The notes below the pieces were generated by a model that saw only the letters and a list, made by a program, of their open reading frames with translations, searched no databases and was not told where the DNA came from. A DNA stretch of 64,000 bases from Lysinibacillus sphaericus (GTDB lineage: Bacteria; Bacillota; Bacilli; Bacillales_A; Planococcaceae). The stretch is from the NCBI RefSeq assembly GCF_006864135.1, contig NZ_SADV01000010.1, positions 124,001-188,000 on the forward strand, given 5' to 3'. Positions 44,809-52,249 of the stretch are shown in pieces. The number at the start of each line of letters is the position of its first letter. Within the stretch, counting starts at the first letter, position 1. The translations under genes were made by a program, and so were the position numbers.

Positions 44809-45821
44809 TCATTGAAGTAAATCGTGGAGGTCTTGTTATATCATTGGATTTTGAGCTAAATTGGGGTGTCCACGATGTATTTAAGCACGGACAATACAAT
44901 AAAAATTTATATGGCGTCCGTGAAGCATTGCCTAAAATACTAGAGTTGTTTGAACAGTATGGCATTCATGCGACTTGGGCAACAGTAGGTCTATTGTTTG
45001 CAGAAACAAAAGCTGAAATGGCTCACTACTTAAGAGGTATTCCAATAAAATATAAAAACATGCGCTACGCAGCACATACACAACTTGCAAAAGTAGGAGA
45101 AAATGAGCAAGAGGATCTTTTACATTTCGGCAAATCCTTAATTGAGAAGATTAAACGTACGCCACATCAAGAAATAGGCAGTCATACATTTTCACATTTT
45201 TACTGTTTAGAAAATGGACAAACTGAAGCAAATTTTCGTGCAGATTTACATGCTACTGCCATGATTTGTGAAGAAAATATTGGACCGATGAAATCGATTG
45301 TCTTTCCACGTAATCAAGTGAATGAAGCATATTTTTCAGCATGTAAGGAAGTAGGGTTTGTATGCTATCGAGGAAATGAAAAACACCCGTTGTACGATCC
45401 TCAAAAATTTACGAAAAAAAGTCGACTATTAGGTGCGAAAAAATGGCTGGATAGCTATGTTAATATAACGGGAAATCATCTAGTAACGCTAGAAGAAATG
45501 CAAAAGGATTCCTTTATTAACATTCGTTCAAGTGCATTTTTAAGGCCCTATTGTAGCCCTTTACGATTTTTTGAAGGCTTAAAAGTCCAACGTATAAAAG
45601 AGGGAATGCATGCAGCTGCAAGGTCTAAAGCCTTTTATCATTTATGGTGGCATCCTCATAATTTTGGTAAGAATATCGAAAAAAATTTAGCTATGCTTGA
45701 GGAACTTTTACAGTTTTATCAGGAATTGCATAATCGATATAACTTTCAAAGCTATACGATGCACGAGGTCGCAGAGCTTTGCCAAACTTTATCCCGCAAA
45801 AGCCCGATAGGTGAAGACTAA
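44796..45821 (+). CDS. Polysaccharide deacetylase family protein
   Basis: A 341-residue NodB-homology protein with VISLDFELNWGVHD (catalytic Asp and metal Asp region) and EIGSHTFSHFYCLE with the HxxxH-type metal ligands. It lacks an N-terminal signal, so it probably works on the cytosolic side or on a precursor. It is the last gene of the operon and is followed by a strong terminator. Confidence 0.82.
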   Translation: MEEVVIEVNRGGLVISLDFELNWGVHDVFKHGQYNKNLYGVREALPKILELFEQYGIHATWATVGLLFAETKAEMAHYLRGIPIKYKNMRYAAHTQLAKVGENEQEDLLHFGKSLIEKIKRTPHQEIGSHTFSHFYCLENGQTEANFRADLHATAMICEENIGPMKSIVFPRNQVNEAYFSACKEVGFVCYRGNEKHPLYDPQKFTKKSRLLGAKKWLDSYVNITGNHLVTLEEMQKDSFINIRSSAFLRPYCSPLRFFEGLKVQRIKEGMHAAARSKAFYHLWWHPHNFGKNIEKNLAMLEELLQFYQELHNRYNFQSYTMHEVAELCQTLSRKSPIGED

Positions 45822-45852
45822 TAATCAGTAGGGTGAAGAAAATATCAAACAT

Positions 45853-45897
45853 AAAAAGTAGCACACTAGAAAATTGCCTAGTTTGCTACTTTTTGTA
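45853..45897 (+). terminator. Rho-independent terminator
   Basis: AAAAAGTAGCA and ACTAG pair with CTAGT and TGCTACTTTTT. Confidence 0.9.
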
Positions 45898-46193
45898 TAT
45901 AAGGGGTAAATGGAGTATGTAGATTTTTTAAGAAATTAAGAGGGAAAATACCGAACTTTGACGAAATTGTATGTACTAATGGTACTATTAATGTGGAAGA
46001 TATTTCACTAGGTATATTTATAGGATCAATAAAGAAGTATAGGGCAATTGACTTTAATTCGGCATTGAACGCCCCAGGGAAACGCCCAGCCGAAATGGAA
46101 ATCAACCCTTCGTTATGCTGATGAATTTTCAATATATAGAATGAAAAAATTTGAAGATAGTATAGAAAAATGACGTAAAGGCGGTCGGTTAAC
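45898..46193. other. Intergenic remnant and repeat B end
   Basis: A plus-strand frame around 45930-46120 (RGKIPNFDEIVCTNGTINVE...) looks like a gene fragment that runs into the repeat B right-end motif at 46081-46115 (CGCCCAGCCGAAATGGAAAT). The opposite-strand ORF here is a shadow. Confidence 0.45.
46081..46115. repeat. Repeat B, right-end motif
   Basis: CGCCCAGCCGAAATGGAAAT then CAACCC, in the same orientation as 40479. Confidence 0.65.
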
Positions 46194-47186
46194 ATGTTTA
46201 TTCAACCAGAATGGCAGTATAAGCAAGAAAATGGTTCAGCTATGCAACAATGGGTGAAGCAAAAAGAAAATCCACTTCCAAATGATGTAGATATTATTTT
46301 GTACGGTGCTTTATTATCGTATGCTAGTAAACCATCCGAAAAGGCACTGTATCCAACAGCATTTCGAAAGGCTTGGCCAAGTTTTCAATCTTATAATTTA
46401 GATGAGCAAGTAGATTTGCGCGCGTTGGCAGTCGTTGATGTAGGTGATGTGGCAATTCATGAGGCGGATAGAATGCTTTCAGAGTCAGCTATAGAAGCTG
46501 CAGCTGAAAGTTTAAGCACCGCATATTCTAAAAGTTTCACGTGTCTGATAGGTGGAGATCATGCGATAACAGCTTGCTCTCTTAGAGGAATAAAGAATGC
46601 TTTTCCAAAGGATCGCATAGGGATTATTCAAATTGATACGCATTTGGATGCTCGGAATCAGGAGGAAATTGGTTTAGCTATGGATTCTCCAATACAGCAG
46701 CTCATAGCAGCAGGCGTTGTAGAAGGGAAACATGTTTATAATGTTGGGTTACACGGATTTTTTAATTCACCTGAAATGATTCACTACGCAAAAGAACAAG
46801 GAATACATATGATTACGTTAAAGCAAATGCGTCGTGATGGCATACAATTAACAATTCGTGAAATGCTCCGTCAGCTTATGTATGAGGTAGATCGTATTTA
46901 TGTATCTGTTGATTTGGATGTGCTCGATATTACATTCGCCCCAGATGTACCTACTGCAACACCAGGTGGTTTAACGGCCTATGAATTATTTGATATTCTA
47001 AAGCTCATTGGAGAAAATGAAGGAGTCCGCCATATTGACTTTGTCTATGCCGATCCAAAGGAGGGGGATCTACGCCCCGAAACAGTGAAAATGGGTGTGA
47101 CAGCATTTTTACAATGGCTAACAGGTATTCGACTGGATTACCGCAATCGTATTCAAAAAAATAACGTCCAAGGTGTCAGTAAATAA
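46194..47186 (+). CDS. Arginase/agmatinase/formiminoglutamase-family hydrolase
   Basis: A 330-residue ureohydrolase-fold enzyme. The dimanganese ligands are in CLIGGDHAITACS, IIQIDTHLDARN and VSVDLDVLDITFAPDVPTATPGG. The His-Asp-Asp spacing fits the family, but whether it is formimidoylglutamase (hutG-like), agmatinase or another member cannot be settled by eye. No hut or polyamine genes are adjacent. GGCGGTCGG lies before the start. Confidence 0.8.
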   Translation: MFIQPEWQYKQENGSAMQQWVKQKENPLPNDVDIILYGALLSYASKPSEKALYPTAFRKAWPSFQSYNLDEQVDLRALAVVDVGDVAIHEADRMLSESAIEAAAESLSTAYSKSFTCLIGGDHAITACSLRGIKNAFPKDRIGIIQIDTHLDARNQEEIGLAMDSPIQQLIAAGVVEGKHVYNVGLHGFFNSPEMIHYAKEQGIHMITLKQMRRDGIQLTIREMLRQLMYEVDRIYVSVDLDVLDITFAPDVPTATPGGLTAYELFDILKLIGENEGVRHIDFVYADPKEGDLRPETVKMGVTAFLQWLTGIRLDYRNRIQKNNVQGVSK

Positions 47187-47327
47187 TCCAGTAAAAGTCG
47201 GTTTCTCACGCAGGTCGTAAAGTGTGATGCAATCAACTTAAAAATTTTATTGCCTATAAAAAGTTATCGTTTTGCATAAAGATTGTCCAGAACAAGGGGG
47301 CTTATTGATAACAAAAGGGGAGGAAAT

Positions 47328-47873
47328 ATGGTTATAAAATTAGAATCCGAGCGTCTATGTATAGAACCTTTTACTATGGATGACGCGTTCAGAATCAAAA
47401 AATTGGCTAATGACAAAAGATTAGCTGATATTCTTGGGCTTCCGCACCCATATGAATTGAAGTTCGCACAAGATTGGATTAATATGCAGCCAGAACTTAT
47501 AAAACGGGGAGTCGAATACCCTTTAGGAATTGTTTCAAAAGAATCGAGAGAAATTGTAGGTACGATTACGTTAAGAATTGACAAGGTCAACAATAGAGGT
47601 GAACTTGGCTATTGGCTTGGTCAGGACTATTTGGGGAAAGGTTTTGCAACCGAAGCTGTAAATAGCATGATTCATTTTTGTTTTATCGAACTAGGTCTTA
47701 ACAAAATTTGGGCATCTGCCATTTCTAGAAACAAACTATCGACTAGGGTGTTAGAAAAGTGTGGATTGCGCAAAGAAGGAACATTGAGACAAAATAGATT
47801 TTTAGTGGATACATATGAAGACGTTGATGTTTATGGGCTTTTAAAGGCAGAATACCCCGTCTCGGCTCTCTAA
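47328..47873 (+). CDS. RimJ/RimL-type GNAT acetyltransferase
   Basis: A 181-residue protein: ERLCIEPFTMDDAFRIKKLA at the start, GELGYWLGQDYLGKGFATEA with the acetyl-CoA loop, and RVLEKCGLRKEGTLRQNRFL at the end. Usually acts on protein N-termini or small amines. ATG 47328 follows GGGGAGG; the frame to 47283 is without a site. Confidence 0.85.
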   Translation: MVIKLESERLCIEPFTMDDAFRIKKLANDKRLADILGLPHPYELKFAQDWINMQPELIKRGVEYPLGIVSKESREIVGTITLRIDKVNNRGELGYWLGQDYLGKGFATEAVNSMIHFCFIELGLNKIWASAISRNKLSTRVLEKCGLRKEGTLRQNRFLVDTYEDVDVYGLLKAEYPVSAL

Positions 47874-48045
47874 TAAAATGATGATTATGGCGAGGTATAA
47901 TTGATGGAAGTTTAGGTACTGCATAAAATTAACACTATGCTATATATTGTAGATGTTCTCATATAGTTTGCTATAATAGACAATGCTTCATAAAAGTATG
48001 ATAGATAAATACAATTATTGTATTGTAATAGAGAGGACTATTTAT

Positions 48046-48933
48046 ATGACAACAAAACCAAAACTTTTAATTGTGGATGGCATGGCGCTATTATTCCGTT
48101 CATTTTTTGCATCGGCTGCGATGGGGCATTATATTCGCCTGGCGGATGGGACACCTTCTAATGGTGCCCAAGGATTTGTGCGTCATGTATTAACGGCACA
48201 ATCTATTATGAAGCCGACCCATCTTGCTGTTTGTTGGGATATGGGTGCACATACATTCCGTAACGAATTATTTGATGGCTATAAGGCTAACCGTCCATCA
48301 CCACCTGAGGAAATGCAACCGCAATTTGATATGGCGAAAAATTTATCGCAACAAATTGGTTGGCAAAATTTCGGTGTTAAAGGAATGGAGGCAGATGATT
48401 TAATTGGCTCAATGATTACAAAATTTCAGGATGAGGCTGACATTACGGTAATTAGCGGAGACAAGGATTTACTGCAACTTTTAAGACCATCAGCAGAAAT
48501 TGCTTTTACGAAAAAAGGCTACTCAGAGTATGACGTTTATACGCATACGCGCTTTCGAGAGGAATATGGCATCGAACCTATTCAATTTGCACAGGTCAAA
48601 GCGTTTATGGGAGATACGAGTGACGGTTATCCAGGCGTTAAAGGTATTGGACCAAAGCAGGCACTTACGTTAATTCAAACATATGGTTCTATCGAAAATG
48701 TTCTTACGTCAATAGACGAATTAAAGCCAGGGCAACGCACAAAAATTAAAGAGAATCTAGATATGCTAAAATTGTCACACGAGCTTGCAACAATTCAAAC
48801 GAACGTACCAATCGAGGCAGAATTAGCGAGCTTAGTATTACCTAATTACGAGCCTCAAACGTTCAAAGAAATAGAAGAACGTGGCTACACATTAATCGCC
48901 AAGCAGGCACGTTCACTGTATTCACTTATTTAA
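48046..48933 (+). CDS. ypcP: 5'-3' exonuclease, PolI N-terminal domain type (YpcP-like)
   Basis: A 295-residue FEN-like nuclease. Metal-binding acidic residues lie in LLIVDGMALLFRSFFASAAM, GMEADDLIGSMI and VISGDKDLLQLL, and GVKGIGPKQALTLIQTYG is the helix-hairpin-helix. It is a stand-alone version of the PolI 5'-3' exonuclease, needed for Okazaki fragment processing and overlapping in function with PolA. The start at 48046 follows AGAGAGGA. Repeat A starts at its stop codon. Confidence 0.85.
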   Translation: MTTKPKLLIVDGMALLFRSFFASAAMGHYIRLADGTPSNGAQGFVRHVLTAQSIMKPTHLAVCWDMGAHTFRNELFDGYKANRPSPPEEMQPQFDMAKNLSQQIGWQNFGVKGMEADDLIGSMITKFQDEADITVISGDKDLLQLLRPSAEIAFTKKGYSEYDVYTHTRFREEYGIEPIQFAQVKAFMGDTSDGYPGVKGIGPKQALTLIQTYGSIENVLTSIDELKPGQRTKIKENLDMLKLSHELATIQTNVPIEAELASLVLPNYEPQTFKEIEERGYTLIAKQARSLYSLI

Positions 48934-49090
48934 CTTCTTTCAGCGGGGTGTCCAAACATCTGTATGCTTTCGGTACAAAAAACATTTGTTGCTACTGCTA
49001 CGCTTAGCACTACGCTTTCGCACAAAAAACATTTGCATGCCTAGCACAAAGCAGATTCTGGGCGCAATTATGCCGAGGCATAATTGATTA
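48929..49090 (+). repeat. Interspersed repeat A, copy 2
   Basis: TTTAACTTCTTTCAGC begins at the ypcP stop codon, and the copy ends with AATTATGCCGAGGCATAATT. It is shorter than the copies at 54.6 and 59.5 kb. Confidence 0.85.
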
Positions 49091-49106
49091 ACAAACATCA
49101 TGGTCA

Positions 49107-49143
49107 TCAAAGCAGAGTATAGAAATATGCTCTGCTTTTTTAT
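49107..49143 (+). terminator. Rho-independent terminator
   Basis: AAAGCAGAG pairs with CTCTGCTTT, then TTT. Confidence 0.8.
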
Positions 49144-49198
49144 TGCTCATCATCATAAGTTGGGAAGACATTTTGTAATACGTGTGTCATGTATAAGT

Positions 49199-49400
49199 TG
49201 ATCTTCGTTACGACTGGGCGACTCCTTGGGGATTAGGAATAGAGGGACGAAGGCAAAAACCATCACGTTCTGTGATAACGCCTTCGTGACCAACACCCTG
49301 TTGCCCCAAGCTGCTCATCAGACCCCCCAGGAAGCTCTACTCTGCGAAAGCGAAGCGACAGCAACAATGCGCCCAGTCGGAACCGAAATCAACCATACGT
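49199..49400. repeat. Repeat B, near-complete copy with terminal inverted repeats
   Basis: The left end (near 49203, CGTTACGACTGGGCG) is the reverse complement of the right end (49369, GCGCCCAGTCGGAACC). The 200-base inside has CAACACCCTGTTGCCCCAAG and gene-free sequence. The arrangement resembles a miniature inverted-repeat element. Confidence 0.7.
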
Positions 49401-49484
49401 TTTGTGAAGCAACCTTATAATTTTTTGTAACCTTTTCCTAACCTCAAACGAATTATAAGCAAATAAGTAAAAGGAGGGGAAAGA

Positions 49485-50024
49485 TTGATTGATTCAAATA
49501 ACTTAGAATCAAGAATAGTTGAAATTTACAATTTGTATTACTTAGACGTTTATAGATTTCTTGTTTGTTTTACGGGAAATCAAAATGATGCTGAGGATTT
49601 GACCCAAGAAGTATTTATTCGGGTATTAAAAGGGTTATTGAATTTTAATAGTAACTATCATTTAAAAACATGGATTTTTTCAATTGCAAAACATGTAGCA
49701 ATAGATCACTACAGAAAGAAAAAGTTTGCCTCACTATTTAAGGACGGTTTTTTTAATCAGTTATCTTCGAATGAAAAGAAACCTGATGAGGAGTTTGAGG
49801 TAACAGAATTAAAACAATTTATTCATGAAGCTATTGCTAAATTAAAACCTAATTATAGAGCAGTAGTCATTCTTAGAGGTATTAATGAATTTTCCATAAA
49901 CGAGACTTCGGAAATTCTTCAATGTAGTGCGGCGAAAATAAAAGTTGATTATCATAGAGCCCTAAAAGAGCTTAAAAGAAAACTGAATATTGAAATAGAG
50001 GGGGTTTTGACAAATGCAAAATGA
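49485..50024 (+). CDS. ECF-type RNA polymerase sigma factor
   Basis: A 179-residue sigma-70 family ECF factor. Region 2 has YLDVYRFLVCFTGNQNDAED, LTQEVFIRVLKG, and region 4 has IAKLKPNYRAVVILRGINEF then INETSEILQCSAAKIKVDYH. The TTG start at 49485 has AAAAGGAGGGG upstream. It overlaps the next gene, a membrane protein with a cytosolic N-terminus, by 11 bases. In most ECF operons that place is taken by the anti-sigma factor. Confidence 0.85.
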   Translation: MIDSNNLESRIVEIYNLYYLDVYRFLVCFTGNQNDAEDLTQEVFIRVLKGLLNFNSNYHLKTWIFSIAKHVAIDHYRKKKFASLFKDGFFNQLSSNEKKPDEEFEVTELKQFIHEAIAKLKPNYRAVVILRGINEFSINETSEILQCSAAKIKVDYHRALKELKRKLNIEIEGVLTNAK

Positions 50025-50925
50025 AAAAGACTTATTTGATATGCTGAAAGAAATGTACCCTCAACATCCTAGAAAAGAATTTGTTTCTGCAACTGAAAAT
50101 ACTCTTAGACAACGAGCACGAAGCTTGGGTAAAAAAAGGATCTTCACAAAATTCTCTGTGATTACAAGCGGTGTTTTAGTTTGTGCATTTATTTTTTCAT
50201 GGCTAATCTCTTTAAATGGGAGTGGCATAGTTTCAAGGGTAGCCCATAGTGATGGAAGGGGGGCATTGTCTTATGCAATGGAAGAAAAGAAACCTGTGGT
50301 ATATATTTATCAATCACATAACAGGGAATCATTTTTCCCGGAGCTTCCTGAACAGCGGGCGTATAGAGAGCAGCCACCGTATAGTGATACTAAAAATGTA
50401 ACACTGGTAGGTAAAGAGTTAAGTAGAGCATTAAAAGAAATGGACATTAATTCAATTCATGATGAGACAGATATAGATGGAATCTTAAAACAAAGGGGTT
50501 TATACTTTCCAGATTCATATAAAGTGTCACGGGAAAATTTACAGAAAGTTTTAGCTGAAAATGACAGCATTCGCATGGTTTTTGATATACATCGAGATTC
50601 TCAAAAAAGAAGTGAATCCACAATTGAAATGAAAGGGAAAGATTACGCAAGAATTAAATTTGTCGTATCAAAAACGAGTGGAAACTATGAAACGAATAAA
50701 ATATTTGCCACTCAGCTTCATGAACAACTAGAAAAATTATATCCGGGACTATCCGTAGGTGTAATAGAAAAAGGGATTGATCCCAAAAATACCTATAATC
50801 AAGAACTCCATGATAATTCAGTATTATTAGAAGTTGGAGGTATAGATAATACTTTAGAAGAAACGTATAGATCAATGGATGTTTTTGCACAAGCTCTAAA
50901 AGTTATTCTTGAGAAGAGTAAATAA
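50014..50925 (+). CDS. Membrane SpoIIP-like amidase, possible anti-sigma factor
   Basis: A 303-residue protein. Residues 1-45 are cytosolic and helical; residues 47-66 form one TM segment (FSVITSGVLVCAFIFSWLIS). The external domain matches SpoIIP amidase: VVYIYQSHNRESFFPEL with the zinc-binding His and Glu, MVFDIHRDS with the second His, and LLEVGGIDNTLEETYR with the catalytic Glu. SpoIIP cuts septal peptidoglycan in sporulation, but this copy is coupled to an ECF sigma gene, so its short N-terminus may sequester the sigma. The link is inference. Confidence 0.75.
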   Translation: MQNEKDLFDMLKEMYPQHPRKEFVSATENTLRQRARSLGKKRIFTKFSVITSGVLVCAFIFSWLISLNGSGIVSRVAHSDGRGALSYAMEEKKPVVYIYQSHNRESFFPELPEQRAYREQPPYSDTKNVTLVGKELSRALKEMDINSIHDETDIDGILKQRGLYFPDSYKVSRENLQKVLAENDSIRMVFDIHRDSQKRSESTIEMKGKDYARIKFVVSKTSGNYETNKIFATQLHEQLEKLYPGLSVGVIEKGIDPKNTYNQELHDNSVLLEVGGIDNTLEETYRSMDVFAQALKVILEKSK

Positions 50926-50946
50926 GCCTTGGTTATTGATGAAAAA

Positions 50947-50977
50947 AGAGCGTGTCTAACATGCAGGCACGCTCTTA
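50947..50977. terminator. Bidirectional terminator
   Basis: AAGAGCGTG pairs with CACGCTCTT between convergent genes. Confidence 0.8.
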
Positions 50978-50978
50978 C

Positions 50979-51485
50979 TTAGCTCGGTGTAATTTTCACG
51001 AAGCTCAATACTTTTTCATTATCTTTAAAAGGAGCCGTTCGAATTTTACTCTCACGATTAGGGCCGCCATTATCATGGAATATTAACCAAAGCTCATCAT
51101 TGCGTATTTCATAGCCAATGAGGGGGACCCAATGATAGACGAAGGTAGATTTTTTATCGCGCCAATTTAAGCTGAAATAGCGGTCAAAGCGTATGGCGAC
51201 AGGGCGACCTGCATCGATTTCCTGCATAGCTTCCTTTAACGTACAGTCACGAATATCCCATGTCGGACGGAGCCGACGAAGATTGCGAATTAGCCGCCAT
51301 TTAAATAACCCGATTTTGGTGCCACCGAGAAGTTTATAAAGCTCATTTACCGAGGGAGCTTGATCTTCTAAATAATTTAAGACTACGTGTACAGTTGTAG
51401 GACCACAAGCTGAATTATGGTATTTTGGTGAAATGGATGCATCATATTGAGACTTTCCAAGTAGCGACAGTTGCTGGCGCATCAT
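50979..51485 (-). CDS. C39-like cysteine peptidase family protein
   Basis: A 168-residue protein with the Peptidase_C39_2 pattern: HNSACGPTTVHVVLNYLEDQ with the catalytic Cys, then VYHWVPLIGYEIR with the His, and FHDNGGP. No signal peptide or ABC domain is present. Role unknown; possible ubiquitin-like or peptide hydrolase. Separated by a hairpin from the thioredoxin gene upstream. Confidence 0.7.
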   Translation of the reverse strand: MMRQQLSLLGKSQYDASISPKYHNSACGPTTVHVVLNYLEDQAPSVNELYKLLGGTKIGLFKWRLIRNLRRLRPTWDIRDCTLKEAMQEIDAGRPVAIRFDRYFSLNWRDKKSTFVYHWVPLIGYEIRNDELWLIFHDNGGPNRESKIRTAPFKDNEKVLSFVKITPS

Positions 51486-51501
51486 AATCTCCTTTTTAAA
51501 A

Positions 51502-51532
51502 AGAGCCGCATTTCAAAAAGAAATGCAGCTCG
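51502..51532 (-). terminator. Hairpin terminator after the thioredoxin gene
   Basis: GAGCCGCATTTC pairs with GAAATGCAGCTC, with a T-run on the minus strand. Confidence 0.7.
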
Positions 51533-51540
51533 TTTTTCCA

Positions 51541-51858
51541 TTATTGTTGTGCAGATAAGAATTCTATAACTTGCTGAGGTGTTTTAGCATTTGCACTATG
51601 TAAGTGTGCTAATTTTTCACCGTTTTGGAAAATTAGTAAGCTTGGAATACCCATTACATCATATTTGTCCGCGATTTCTGGAAGCTCATCACGGTTAAGT
51701 TCATACCAGTCATATTTGTTGTACTCTTCGATAATTGGATCGATGAACATATTCATGCGTGTGCAATCTGGGCACCATCCAGCGTAAAATTTCACTAGAA
51801 CTTTTTGATCACCTGAGATAAGTTCATTAAATTGTTCAGCAGTTGTAATTGTTTTCAT
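51541..51858 (-). CDS. Thioredoxin-family protein with CPDC active site
   Basis: A 105-residue thioredoxin fold. The active site WCPDC is in VKFYAGWCPDCTRMNMF, and the cis-Pro is in YDVMGIPSLLIFQNG. CPDC replaces the usual CGPC, as in several Bacillus thioredoxin-like proteins. The start at 51858 has AAGGAGAG upstream. Confidence 0.85.
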   Translation of the reverse strand: MKTITTAEQFNELISGDQKVLVKFYAGWCPDCTRMNMFIDPIIEEYNKYDWYELNRDELPEIADKYDVMGIPSLLIFQNGEKLAHLHSANAKTPQQVIEFLSAQQ

Positions 51859-51894
51859 TAGTATTTCACTCTCCTTGCTTTCCATTCTACACAT

Positions 51895-52249
51895 TTTTTC
51901 CTCAACCTGAAAGTTTTCTGTTTGGAATTATTGCTATCTACTTATTGTTATGTTTTCGCTCGTAAAAAACAAAAAAAGTTGTATATCAAAAAAATAATTG
52001 GTGAAAAAAGATTGCTAAATCAGACAAAATAATCTAAACTAAAAACAGAAAAAGTAGTTTTATCTTTATTCAGCAGAAGATATTAACCTCTAATCCAAAA
52101 TGGTAGCTGAATGAAGATAAGCCTCAGTCGTATGTCACAGATTACGCGTAAAATGATCTGGACAAAAATACACTAAGGCAAACTTGATATTTTTTTGGCC
52201 AAAAAATGAATGGCTATTCATTCAATGGGAGAATAAGGGGGAATTGCTT
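51895..52249 (+). other. Promoter region of the fad operon
   Basis: A 355-base gene-free region. It contains the FadR-type operator and the ribosome site for fadN. A TTGATA box at 52175 could be a -35 element; the -10 is uncertain. The region is AT-rich. Confidence 0.5.
52207..52224 (+). promoter_or_regulatory. FadR-type operator
   Basis: TGAATGGCTATTCATTCA fits the B. subtilis FadR (YsiA) consensus TGAATGAnTAnTCATTCA in all but one fixed position. FadR represses the fad genes and is released by long-chain acyl-CoA. It lies 25 bases before the fadN start, in the leader. Confidence 0.8.

Noticed and set aside
45878..46195. A 105-codon minus-strand ORF
   Set aside because: It crosses a terminator and a repeat B end, and has no ribosome site.
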